From a virus: 29,094 nt of DNA. Made by a program: the position numbers and the translations under genes. The stretch spans positions 1 through 29,094 of the IMG/VR virus record IMGVR_UViG_3300021373_001135. One strand, written 5' to 3'. Below, piece after piece: positions 22,301 through 28,331 of the stretch. The notes below the pieces were generated by a model. That model was not told the DNA's origin, did no database searches, and saw nothing but the letters and a program-made list of their open reading frames with translations. The first letter of the stretch is position 1, and each line of letters opens with the position of its first letter.

Positions 22301-23910
22301 TTCTCTTCGTAGCTTCGTGCCATTGTAATAATGGCGTTAGTGGATAGAATAGTTACCGCAACTGATACAGCATTCTGTAGTGCGTTCTTAGTTACCTTCA
22401 ATGGGTCAATAACACCCATCTTGTACATATCACCAAACTCACCTGTCTTAGCATTGTATCCGTAGCTTACACCATTGTCTTCAACTATTGTCTCTACAAC
22501 CTTGTCTATATCGCCACCTGCATTTCTTATAATCTGATTGAACGGCTCTCTTAATGCGTTCTCCATTATGTTAGCAGCATCCAAATTGTATGGTCTAGTA
22601 TCATCATCGAAATTCCAAATCATCTTACCTATCCCCCATAACGCTATTCCACCTCCGGGTAATATACCTTCCTCAAGTGCTGAACGTACTGCACAGACAG
22701 CATCATCAATCCTGTCATACAGCTCCTTCTGCTCAAGGTCTGTCTTGCCACCTGCATATATCACACCTATACCACCTGTAAGTGATGCGATACGGGATAG
22801 TATAAACTCCTTGTCCTCTTTTTTATTTGTGTTCTTGTGCTGCTCCCATAGCTGCTCAACCCTCTCATCAATCACCTCACTATGCGTGTCCTCATCCTTG
22901 ATAATAATAGTTGACTTATCTGCTGCAATAATCTTAGCTGCGTGACCTAGGTCCGCCATCGTCATAATGCTCAAGTCATCACCTGTCTTCTCAGAGAAGT
23001 ATGTCGCACCTACCGAGATAGCTATGTCCTGCATCAGCTCGTGTTGCTTGTAACCAAAGTTAGGTGGCTGCACCACACATACCTTCAAGTTACTCTTCAT
23101 AACATTCGCTGCGAGTGTGTTAAGCACGTTACTAGAGCAAGGTGCTATAATCAATAACTTCTTGTTCTCCTGTATGATTGGTTTAAGTATACTCTCTATG
23201 TTTAGTATGTTCGCTATCTCAGCATCACTAACCAATACATATGTATCTTCCAATATACATTCATCCTTCTTTTGGTCGTTAATGAATAACGGACTAGAGT
23301 ACCCTCTATCGACTTTTATACCTCTAGTGGACTCATAGTATGTCTCAGATGTCTGCGACCTATCTACGGTCACTATACCATTCTCTCCAACCTCTTTATA
23401 TACCTCCGCTATTATCTTACCTAACTCCGGGTCGTTGTTTGCAGAAATAGTTGCCACATCTTTGAGGTTTTTCTTTGTAACCTTTTTAGACTTACTCTTC
23501 AACTCCTTTACAACATCCTCTGTTATCCTTACCATATCACGAAGTACTTCAGTCTTGTTTGTGTCATCAATAACATCCATACCTGTCAATACCATCTCCT
23601 CAGTAAGCACAATAGCTGTTGTCGTTCCATCACCTGCTGATGATGCCGTACGTTCAGAAGCCTCCTTCATCATACGTACAGCTAAGTTCTCTACAGGGTC
23701 AATTAAGCTAACTGCCTTAGCTACTGTGACACCATCCTTAGTTACCGTAATGCCGTGTGTGTGATTTGGTGATTCGATTAGTACAGTCTGACCTGACGGT
23801 CCTAATGTTGACTTGACTGCACCTGAAATGGTTTTGATACCATTAATAAGTTTGTCTCTTCCCTCCTTGCCGAACTTTAAGTTCTTCGGAGTGTATCCGG
23901 ATTCATTCAT
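22297..23910 (-). CDS. groEL: Phage-encoded chaperonin GroEL
   Basis: A 537-residue group I chaperonin, close to the 548 of E. coli GroEL. ATP-site motifs are kept: LGPSG at 36-40, GDGTTTA at 93-99 with D94, D403 (RIDDAV, equivalent to catalytic D398), PGGG at 418-421 and IDPLKVTKNALQNA near 501. The apical domain keeps RGYSSPLFIN at 202-211, but the position of E. coli Y203 is Leu here. The Gly/Met-rich tail is absent and the protein ends SYEEK. It probably folds capsid or fibre proteins together with the adjacent GroES. A promoter box lies 21 nt upstream. Phage GroEL proteins are known (for example in phage EL) but rare. Confidence 0.92.
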   Translation of the reverse strand: MNESGYTPKNLKFGKEGRDKLINGIKTISGAVKSTLGPSGQTVLIESPNHTHGITVTKDGVTVAKAVSLIDPVENLAVRMMKEASERTASSAGDGTTTAIVLTEEMVLTGMDVIDDTNKTEVLRDMVRITEDVVKELKSKSKKVTKKNLKDVATISANNDPELGKIIAEVYKEVGENGIVTVDRSQTSETYYESTRGIKVDRGYSSPLFINDQKKDECILEDTYVLVSDAEIANILNIESILKPIIQENKKLLIIAPCSSNVLNTLAANVMKSNLKVCVVQPPNFGYKQHELMQDIAISVGATYFSEKTGDDLSIMTMADLGHAAKIIAADKSTIIIKDEDTHSEVIDERVEQLWEQHKNTNKKEDKEFILSRIASLTGGIGVIYAGGKTDLEQKELYDRIDDAVCAVRSALEEGILPGGGIALWGIGKMIWNFDDDTRPYNLDAANIMENALREPFNQIIRNAGGDIDKVVETIVEDNGVSYGYNAKTGEFGDMYKMGVIDPLKVTKNALQNAVSVAVTILSTNAIITMARSYEEK

Positions 23911-23931
23911 ATTAGATTAAATTATTTGCAG

Positions 23932-23939
23932 CAAATATA
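23932..23939 (-). promoter_or_regulatory. Candidate -7 promoter box for groEL-groES
   Basis: The minus strand reads TATATTTG, a fit to TAnnTTTG, 21 nt before the groEL ATG at 23910. Directly upstream is the cluster of CGTCA motifs (from 23965), so the promoter may be controlled by a protein binding there. No clear -33 element was found. Confidence 0.55.
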
Positions 23940-23964
23940 ATAAAAAACCATTACAATATACAGT

Positions 23965-24131
23965 TGACGTGCTGACGACTTTTTTTCCCTATATATATAT
24001 ATATTATATACTACTACTACTACTTTCTTAGAATCTCTACAATAAGAGGTAAAGTCGTCAAGTCGTCAGGATGTACAGTATCACTCATTCTTCTCGTCAG
24101 AAAGTCGTCATTATTTCGTCAGCTTTCGTCA
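23965..24131. repeat. Cluster of eight CGTCA-core motifs upstream of groEL
   Basis: Cores lie at about 23965 and 23973 (as TGACG, TGACGAC) and, in the other orientation, at 24054, 24062, 24094, 24104, 24116 and 24126 (several as AGTCGTCA). Eight copies in 167 bp exceed what this AT-rich sequence would give by chance. Between the two orientations lie a (TA)n run at about 23990-24010 and a CTA-triplet run at about 24010-24023. The region carries no gene I can support. It may be an operator array or an iteron-like origin element. Confidence 0.6.
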
Positions 24132-24132
24132 T

Positions 24133-24161
24133 AAAAAAAGGGATAATCCGAAAATTACCCC
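24133..24161 (-). terminator. Rho-independent terminator of the small leftward operon
   Basis: On the minus strand GGGGTAAT pairs with ATTATCCC (8 bp with one G-U pair) around the 6-nt loop TTTCGG, followed by seven T residues. It lies about 36 nt past the stop of the 57-residue gene and should stop leftward transcripts before the groEL control region. Confidence 0.8.
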
Positions 24162-24197
24162 TTCTAAACAATTAAAACACAATATAAACAAACTATT

Positions 24198-24371
24198 TTA
24201 TAGTCCGAATATTTTTGATTTCATTTCTCCCAATGCAACTCCCTCAGAAAGCATTGCGATTTTTTCCATCCTCTTGATGGCTTTTTTATTTTCAACAGCT
24301 TGTTGGATTCCTGTTACTCCATCTTTGTTTTTGTGAAGGTGTCCCTTCAATCTGTTTTTTGAATTAATCAT
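24198..24371 (-). CDS. Small basic protein of 57 residues
   Basis: A 57-residue frame starting MINSKNRLKGHLHKNKDGVT, followed by helical segments (IQQAVENKKAIKRMEKIAML, then EGVALGEMKSKIFGL). The start overlaps the preceding stop as ATGA, and a strong terminator follows 36 nt downstream, so it is the last gene of a two-gene operon. It is basic, has no Cys and no membrane span. The function is not recognised. Confidence 0.7.
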   Translation of the reverse strand: MINSKNRLKGHLHKNKDGVTGIQQAVENKKAIKRMEKIAMLSEGVALGEMKSKIFGL

Positions 24372-24517
24372 ATCTTTTGGTATTTAATGTGTAAACTTAA
24401 TAAACCTAAGTACAAGATAAACTCTCCGTAGTCAAACTCTTCATCTGCTCCGTAGTAAGAAAAGCCTAACGCAAAACCTATGTGAAGTCTGTTCTGTAAA
24501 CTTATCTCGTACTGCAT
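24368..24517 (-). CDS. Small protein of 49 residues, first gene of a two-gene operon
   Basis: A 49-residue frame starting MQYEISLQNRLHIGFALGFS and continuing YYGADEEFDYGEFILYLGLL, ending SLHIKYQKI. It has a moderately hydrophobic C-terminal half (FILYLGLLSLHI) that might touch a membrane. I associate this layout (LxIGFAxGxxYY, FDYxEFxLYLGL, HxKY) with small proteins of Bacteroidota phages; no function is known. A -7 box lies only 3 nt before the ATG, so the mRNA may be leaderless. Confidence 0.7.
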   Translation of the reverse strand: MQYEISLQNRLHIGFALGFSYYGADEEFDYGEFILYLGLLSLHIKYQKI

Positions 24518-24520
24518 ATG

Positions 24521-24528
24521 CAAATATA
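24521..24528 (-). promoter_or_regulatory. Candidate -7 promoter box of a leaderless operon
   Basis: The minus strand reads TATATTTG, a full fit to TAnnTTTG, 3 nt before the ATG at 24517. Transcription from it should begin at or near the start codon. A perfect inverted repeat (24545-24564) covers the expected -33 region, so the promoter is probably controlled by a dimeric protein. Confidence 0.55.
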
Positions 24529-24544
24529 ACATTTTATTAGGTAT

Positions 24545-24564
24545 ATAGAACCAACGGGTTCTAT
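24545..24564. repeat. Inverted repeat over a promoter, operator candidate
   Basis: ATAGAACC and GGTTCTAT form a perfect 8-bp inverted repeat around a 4-nt centre (AACG). Its distance from the -7 box at 24521-24528 places it over the -33 region of the leftward operon, which suits a repressor or activator site. It could also act as a small hairpin in a transcript from either strand. Confidence 0.5.
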
Positions 24565-24604
24565 GGGGCTCTGACGTTGGCGTGCCTAATAGAAAACTAA
24601 AAAA

Positions 24605-24781
24605 TAAAAAAGGGGTGGGGGTAGTGTTTCAGTCGTTGCAGTCGGATTTTTTGGCGATTTAGTCGTGGGCGTGTGCGTGTGTGGGCGTGTATGTGTGTGT
24701 ACGCATGTTACCTATGGGGGAATGGTGGTACTGCCTATGGTGGTGTGGTGTGGCTTGGTGCTAGTGGTGGGTGGTGGCACT
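24605..24781 (+). other. GT-rich, C-poor low-complexity tract
   Basis: The + strand is dominated by G and T: GGGGTGGGGGTAG near 24612, repeated GTGTGCGTGTGTGGGCGTGT at about 24668-24690, and GGTGGTGTGGTGTGG near 24738. Several runs of G could form quadruplex structures. The tract differs sharply from the AT-rich sequence around it and has no credible reading frame. Possible uses are strand separation at an origin or a transcription barrier. Confidence 0.5.
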
Positions 24782-24790
24782 AGCAATAGT

Positions 24791-24806
24791 GTACTATGAT
24801 ACACAA
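24791..24806. repeat. GTGTAC palindrome, copy 1
   Basis: GTGTACTATGATACAC is a near-palindrome with one mismatch between arms. Two better copies occur at 26359-26374 and 28332-28347 in the right arm. This copy is the only one not directly after a coding gene; it sits at the edge of the GT-rich tract. Confidence 0.6.
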
Positions 24807-24815
24807 CTTAAGTGC

Positions 24816-24850
24816 TTGTAAGCGTTTACAATCGCTTGTAAGCGTTTAAT
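24816..24850. repeat. Direct repeat of GCTTGTAAGCGTTTA, spaced one per two helical turns
   Basis: The 15-mer occurs at 24816-24830 and 24836-24850, a period of 20 bp, so both lie on the same face of the helix. Each unit contains the small inverted repeat GCTT-GT-AAGC, and the first also forms TGTAA-GCGT-TTACA. This is the geometry of tandem binding sites for a dimeric or cooperative protein. Confidence 0.65.
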
Positions 24851-25048
24851 ATATTTAACAGATAACAAGAGGTGAGGCATAACCCCTTAGACCAATTTCA
24901 TATGACCTAACAAATCATAGTGAACTTTGACATAAAATCTTGAGATGATATTCTTATCAATTCGATTTAAGGCTATTTAGAGCCGTTTTAAGAGACTTTA
25001 GTACCTTTTTGGGGTACTGATACCTAAAAGAAAAGATAATCTAATCGC

Positions 25049-25395
25049 CTGATAATCAGTCAGTTACAGAGGTGATTTTGTTCAATACTCGTTCAACCCC
25101 AATGAAATCAAGGGATGAGGTTATATTAATACATCTAGACCTAATGATATCAATGGATTAGACTACAATTAGACTAACAACAAATGCTCAAATAAATTTT
25201 TTCTCGCTGATTATCAGTGAGTTACAAATTATTTTCGTTTAATATTAGTTTATTCCAATTTTAATTTATAATCTTTGTAAACCAAATCGCAAGGAGGTAT
25301 GTCTCCAAAATTGACAGATTAGGTGCTAACAGACTGATAATCAAGCAGTTACAGAGTTTAACTCAACGTAACTAACTGATAATCAGCCACTTACA
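25049..25395 (+). repeat. Four copies of a 20-bp iteron-like element
   Basis: The copies are at 25049-25068, 25207-25226, 25334-25353 and 25376-25395, and fit CTGATWATCARNSASTTACA with few deviations. The first 11 bases form a palindrome in most copies (CTGATAATCAG) and the last five are always TTACA, so the element is a palindrome with a fixed, oriented tail. All copies share the same orientation. Spacings are 158, 127 and 42 bp. Origin iterons, an activator site or attachment-type arm sites are the main options. Confidence 0.65.
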
Positions 25396-25440
25396 AGGTA
25401 TGATGTTGGAATACATCGAGGCGTACACAATCGCAGTAAC

Positions 25441-25654
25441 TTGTAAGGGATAGTTCTTTGACATATTGATACAAAGCTAGTGAGAAACCTACCCTAAACG
25501 TACATAGTACGATGCAGTAAGGATGGACAGAAGAGTTAGGATGGAATCTTGGGTTGGATATACGAACACGAACGTATAACGATATGCACCGCAGTCGAGT
25601 ATCAATAATGAAGGGATTTGCACCGAATTGCAAACTAAAAACACCAAAGAAATT
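25441..25654 (+). other. Probable structured leader or non-coding RNA upstream of the right arm
   Basis: No gene is supported here. The sequence can fold: AGGG-A-TAG (25446-25453) pairs with CTACCCT (25489-25495), enclosing CTTTG/CAAAG (25456-25460 and 25472-25476). Next are CGTAC-ATA-GTACG (25499-25511) and TTTGCA/TGCAAA (about 25616-25633). The start, TAGTTCTTTGACATATTG, has a TTTG that could serve as a -33 element, though no proper -7 box follows. It leads directly into the first hairpin leader at 25655, so it may be the 5' part of the main rightward transcript. The structure is read by eye. Confidence 0.4.
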
Positions 25655-25707
25655 AAGCCCATTCTGCTAGACGGAATGGGCTTTTGGTGGTATAAAACAA
25701 TAACACA
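25655..25707 (+). promoter_or_regulatory. Hairpin leader element, copy A (before the 215-residue gene)
   Basis: AAGCCCATTC pairs perfectly with GAATGGGCTT (10 bp) around the loop TGCTAGACG. It is followed by GGTGGTATAAAACAATAACA and then the ATG at 25708. Compared with copies B-D the stem sequence differs but the pairing is kept. The four T residues after the stem might give weak termination, but the placement before a start codon suggests a 5' leader. Confidence 0.6.
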
Positions 25708-26355
25708 ATGAATAATTTAACACAACAAGAAGTAAACTTCTTAAACAAAAAAGTAGTAAAGTCTAACCTAAAATTAGCAGAGTTTAGCAAGAAATCAAAG
25801 TCAGCATCTGACTACAAAATAGAGGCGATGAAACGCACTATTGCGGAGTATAGATTGGTTGCACAAGGTTGCGATTGGTTGCAGTCAAAGGAAGGTAAAG
25901 CATTGCGTAAGGAGTGTGGAGTATTTGAGACTAAGGTTGAGTATGGTCAAAAGCTATACAATATCGGTCAATCAATGATTAGCCGAGTACACAAGTTTGG
26001 TAATATTGAGCAGTCATTCTTCGATGCATACCTTGAGTTTGGTAAGACCTGTCCAAGAAGATTCACACTAGATATCAAGCAAATACTGAAAGTGTATGTA
26101 GTCCTTGAGAACGATGGCGATAACTATAGTGCAGAGTTGATATGCGATGTCTTCAAAGCGTGGGAGACCAAAGATGAGGAAGAGCCAACACAAGAGCCAA
26201 GCGAAGAGCCAAGCGAAGAGCCAAGCGAAGAAGGTGAAGATTTAGCTACCTTGTTTAGTCTGAAGGCTAATGGTCAATGGTTCATCCACGATTCAGTAGA
26301 CAACAAAGAGATGGCTGAAAGATTAATAAAAATAGCCAATCAGATACAATCATAA
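25708..26355 (+). CDS. Protein of unknown function with an acidic repeat
   Basis: A 215-residue protein. The N-terminal two thirds (about 1-155) are charged and probably helical (MNNLTQQEVNFLNKKVVKSN, MKRTIAEYRLVAQGCDW, ending near ICDVFKAW). Residues about 157-175 are a low-complexity acidic linker made of tandem EPSE units (QEPSEEPSEEPSEE), encoded by nearly identical 12-nt DNA repeats. A short C-terminal domain follows (FSLKANGQWFIHDSVDNKEM and onwards). I do not recognise the family. It is the first gene of the right arm, behind hairpin leader A, with a GTGTAC palindrome after its stop. As an early gene, a regulatory or host-takeover role is possible but unproven. Confidence 0.75.
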   Translation: MNNLTQQEVNFLNKKVVKSNLKLAEFSKKSKSASDYKIEAMKRTIAEYRLVAQGCDWLQSKEGKALRKECGVFETKVEYGQKLYNIGQSMISRVHKFGNIEQSFFDAYLEFGKTCPRRFTLDIKQILKVYVVLENDGDNYSAELICDVFKAWETKDEEEPTQEPSEEPSEEPSEEGEDLATLFSLKANGQWFIHDSVDNKEMAERLIKIANQIQS

Positions 26356-26358
26356 AAA

Positions 26359-26374
26359 GTGTACCATAGTACAC
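26359..26374. repeat. GTGTAC palindrome, copy 2
   Basis: GTGTACCATAGTACAC has perfect 6-bp arms. It starts 3 nt after the stop of the 215-residue gene and is followed 12 nt later by the hairpin leader of the next gene. The same order recurs at 28332. Confidence 0.65.
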
Positions 26375-26375
26375 A

Positions 26376-26438
26376 CTATCATCTTGCCCCATATCGTAAC
26401 TGATATGGGGTTAAGGTGGTAAAAAAAACAATAACATT
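26376..26438 (+). promoter_or_regulatory. Hairpin leader element, copy B
   Basis: After the box ACTATCATCTTG, CCCCATATC (26387-26395) pairs perfectly with GATATGGGG (26402-26410) around GTAACT. Then come TTAAGGTGGT (26411-26420), an A-rich stretch and the ATG at 26439. It heads the cluster of five genes ending with the ArdC-like gene. Confidence 0.65.
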
Positions 26439-26825
26439 ATGAAGTTAGTTAAAAAATTAGATTACGAGACATTTGAAAACATCATTGTAACTGCTCTTGA
26501 GGGTGGTAGTAACTATTGGTATATGCTAGGTGACATAAAAGGTTGCCCATTGCCCAATGAGATGCCCGAAAAATATTATGCACCATCAGAACGTATAGCA
26601 TACGGATTATGGCACAACAAAAATGCAAGGGTAAAGATATATGATTCAGAGAATCAAGAAGAGTTGTTAGGTATGCTAACATACGATAGTGTGAGAGAGA
26701 GAATGCAATTAGCTACTGAAGATTATTTGAGTGAGTTAGAGGCAATGATTAGTGGAGATTTTGATGCGTGGACAGCAGACACATTGTTTCAAGTATTAGT
26801 AATGGGAGAAGTAGTATTTGGATAA
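26439..26825 (+). CDS. Conserved Bacteroidota phage protein of unknown function
   Basis: A 128-residue acidic protein with ETFENIIVTALEGGSNYWYM near the start (about 11-30), then PSERIAYGLWHNKNARVKIY and EELLGMLTYDSVRERMQLAT, and a C-terminal FDAWTADTLFQVLVMGEVVF. I recall the same sequence of motifs (TALEGGxxYWY, then LxxxxIxxxxxL, then DAxTADxxFQxxVMGExVFG) from many phages and mobile elements of Bacteroidota, where it has no assigned function. It is the first gene after hairpin leader B and is followed by two tightly packed small genes. There are no membrane spans and no Cys motif. Confidence 0.8.
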   Translation: MKLVKKLDYETFENIIVTALEGGSNYWYMLGDIKGCPLPNEMPEKYYAPSERIAYGLWHNKNARVKIYDSENQEELLGMLTYDSVRERMQLATEDYLSELEAMISGDFDAWTADTLFQVLVMGEVVFG

Positions 26826-26829
26826 AATT

Positions 26830-26982
26830 ATGAGAGAAACAATTTTAAAAGTCGTAGCAGTAAGCTATGCAATTATGACAATGATGCTAGTATGCATCTC
26901 ACGAATAGATTTAGCTTGTATCTTCGGTCTAGTATCAATGATATCAGCATTAGAGTTAACACACATAAAGATTAAAAAATGA
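26830..26982 (+). CDS. Small membrane protein of 50 residues
   Basis: A 50-residue frame starting 4 nt after the previous stop. It is mostly hydrophobic: segments at about 7-23 (KVVAVSYAIMTMMLVCI) and 27-42 (DLACIFGLVSMISALE), with a basic end (HIKIKK). Two membrane spans with the C terminus in the cytoplasm are likely. The stop overlaps the next ATG as ATGA. Small membrane proteins of this kind in early phage arms are often host-interaction factors, but no function can be assigned. Confidence 0.65.
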   Translation: MRETILKVVAVSYAIMTMMLVCISRIDLACIFGLVSMISALELTHIKIKK

Positions 26983-27131
26983 ATAGAAGAATTGAAGAAT
27001 GGGATAGAATAAGCTATCCCTACAAGCTAATGTACAAACGCAATGAGATAACTAACAAGTTGGACATTGTGAAGGTGTACTACAACGAACAAGGAGAATT
27101 TACCCACTATGATATAGTTGGGAGAGGTTAA
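26979..27131 (+). CDS. Small protein of 50 residues
   Basis: A 50-residue frame starting MNRRIEEWDRISYPYKLMYK, continuing RNEITNKLDIVKVYYNEQGE and ending FTHYDIVGRG. Its ATG overlaps the stop of the membrane protein gene. It is charged and aromatic-rich, without Cys or membrane spans. No family is recognised. Confidence 0.65.
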   Translation: MNRRIEEWDRISYPYKLMYKRNEITNKLDIVKVYYNEQGEFTHYDIVGRG

Positions 27132-27156
27132 CAATTAAAACAATATAATTAGAAAA

Positions 27157-27378
27157 ATGAATAGAGATAAACACATATGGGAAGGTTGGACAGTCGGAGA
27201 TTTTATTGATGACATCGAACCAAGTTTTAGAATGATACAAAACAATCATATACCAACAATATTTGAAGGTTTTAAATCTAAGCAAGAATTAAAGCAATGG
27301 GTTAAAAATATGCAACCCTACTATAAAAAGCATATACCCGAAGTATACAAATACTTTTTAAGCAAAACAAATCTTTAA
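27157..27378 (+). CDS. Small conserved phage protein of 73 residues
   Basis: A 73-residue protein with WEGWTVGDFIDDIEPSFRMI near the start and KQWVKNMQPYYKKHIPEVYK near the end. I recall this layout (WTVGDFIxDxEPxF, then a KxxxxxWxxxxQPYYKKxIPEVxxYF end) from small proteins of Bacteroidota phages; the function is unknown. It lies 25 nt after the preceding gene and 23 nt before the ArdC-like gene, so it belongs to the same unit. Confidence 0.72.
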   Translation: MNRDKHIWEGWTVGDFIDDIEPSFRMIQNNHIPTIFEGFKSKQELKQWVKNMQPYYKKHIPEVYKYFLSKTNL

Positions 27379-27401
27379 CAAATACAATAAACAATAACAC
27401 A

Positions 27402-28328
27402 ATGAGTAAAACAGATTTTATTTACGACAAGATTAATGATGCAGTCATTGAAGGATTAAAGAAGGATGGTTTGAGTTGGTTCAAGCCATTCGGAGAGGGT
27501 GAGCAGATGTTCCCAATAAACTATGTCAGCAAACGCAGGTACAATGGGTTTAACATCTTCCTACTCAACGCAAAGATGAGAGAGAAGGGTTACGAGTATA
27601 ACCAATGGTTGAGTTTCAAAGCAATAGCCAACAATGGCGGTAAGGTTAAGAAGGGTGAGAAGTCAACTGAAGTGTACCTATGGAGTATGAGTTGGTTGGA
27701 CAATAAGACCAAGAATTTCATCAAGGATAGCAAAGAGGTAAACATCAACGAGAAGTTTGAAGGTATATTTAGATACAAGAAAATATTCTCAATCAAATAC
27801 TATAGGGTATTCAATGTCGAGCAATGCGAGGGTATTGTACCGATTGGTGCAGATGAGCCGAAGGTAGAGAAGACCGAGAACAATCCAATAGAGGTAGCAG
27901 AGAGTGTGGTCAAGCGATACCTTGAGAATGAGCCGAAGTTTAAAATAGTACACGCAGAGAGTGGTAGAGCATACTACAATGTGATAAGAGACTTTGTCAA
28001 CGTACCAAAGATTGAAGGCTTTACTGATTCAGATTCATACTACAAGGTATTGTTTCACGAGTTGGCACATAGCACAGGTCACGAGGATAGACTTAACCGA
28101 AAGTCATTGACAAAGGTTATGAATTGGGGCGATGAGACATACGCAAAGGAAGAGTTGGTTGCAGAGATAAGTAGTATGTATATGGTTGGGTTGCTTGGAC
28201 TCGAGCCACATATAACCAATAGCCAAGCATATATACAAGGGTGGTGTAAGCATCTAAAAGACAAACCAAAGGAGTGTGTGTTTGCGATGCAACAAGCTAC
28301 CAAAGTAGTGGACTATCTACAACGATAA
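27402..28328 (+). CDS. ArdC-type antirestriction protein with zincin-like domain
   Basis: A 308-residue protein with two domains. The N-terminal part (about 1-140) has the ArdC-type single-stranded-DNA-binding pattern: WFKPFGEGE, RRYNGFNIFLLNAKM at about 45-59, QWLSFKAIANNGGKVKKGE at 68-86, and YYRVFNVEQCEG at 133-144. The C-terminal part carries a zinc peptidase-like signature HELAHSTGH at 219-227, with E251 or E255 (KEELVAE) as possible third ligand. ArdC proteins protect incoming DNA from restriction in plasmids and phages. Being in the early arm fits a role in the first minutes of infection. The full motif suggests an active site, but whether it cleaves anything is unknown. Confidence 0.9.
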   Translation: MSKTDFIYDKINDAVIEGLKKDGLSWFKPFGEGEQMFPINYVSKRRYNGFNIFLLNAKMREKGYEYNQWLSFKAIANNGGKVKKGEKSTEVYLWSMSWLDNKTKNFIKDSKEVNINEKFEGIFRYKKIFSIKYYRVFNVEQCEGIVPIGADEPKVEKTENNPIEVAESVVKRYLENEPKFKIVHAESGRAYYNVIRDFVNVPKIEGFTDSDSYYKVLFHELAHSTGHEDRLNRKSLTKVMNWGDETYAKEELVAEISSMYMVGLLGLEPHITNSQAYIQGWCKHLKDKPKECVFAMQQATKVVDYLQR

Positions 28329-28331
28329 AAA

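Larger units (their letters stand above)
24529..25440. other. Long non-coding control region, candidate origin of replication
   Basis: No convincing gene is present on either strand; frames are short and out of keeping with the neighbours. The region holds a GT-rich tract (about 24605-24781), the GTGTAC palindrome (24791-24806), a 15-bp direct repeat (24816-24850), four 20-bp iteron-like elements (25049-25395) and small hairpins such as AGTACC/GGTACT near 25000. Leftward genes end on one side and rightward genes begin on the other. The density of repeats and the change in direction are typical of phage origins or control regions. That role is inferred; no initiator gene is visible in the window. 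Confidence 0.5.

Noticed and set aside
23965-24131. A CRISPR array formed by the CGTCA repeats
   Set aside because: The repeats are only 5-8 bp, irregularly spaced and in both orientations, with no spacers of constant length and no cas genes.
25278-25321. A seven-codon leader peptide after AAGGAGGT at about 25273
   Set aside because: It has an apparent ribosome binding site, but such sites are rarely used in this group and nothing downstream suggests attenuation.
25049-25395. tRNA fragments or an attachment site based on CTGATAATCAG, which resembles an isoleucine anticodon stem-loop
   Set aside because: No acceptor, D or T arm accompanies any copy, there are four copies, and no integrase is visible in the window.
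25391-25633. An 80-codon open frame on the minus strand in the control region
   Set aside because: Its composition (many Cys, Tyr, Arg and Pro) is unlike the phage proteins here, no promoter or coupled neighbour supports it, and it lies over the iteron end and the structured leader.
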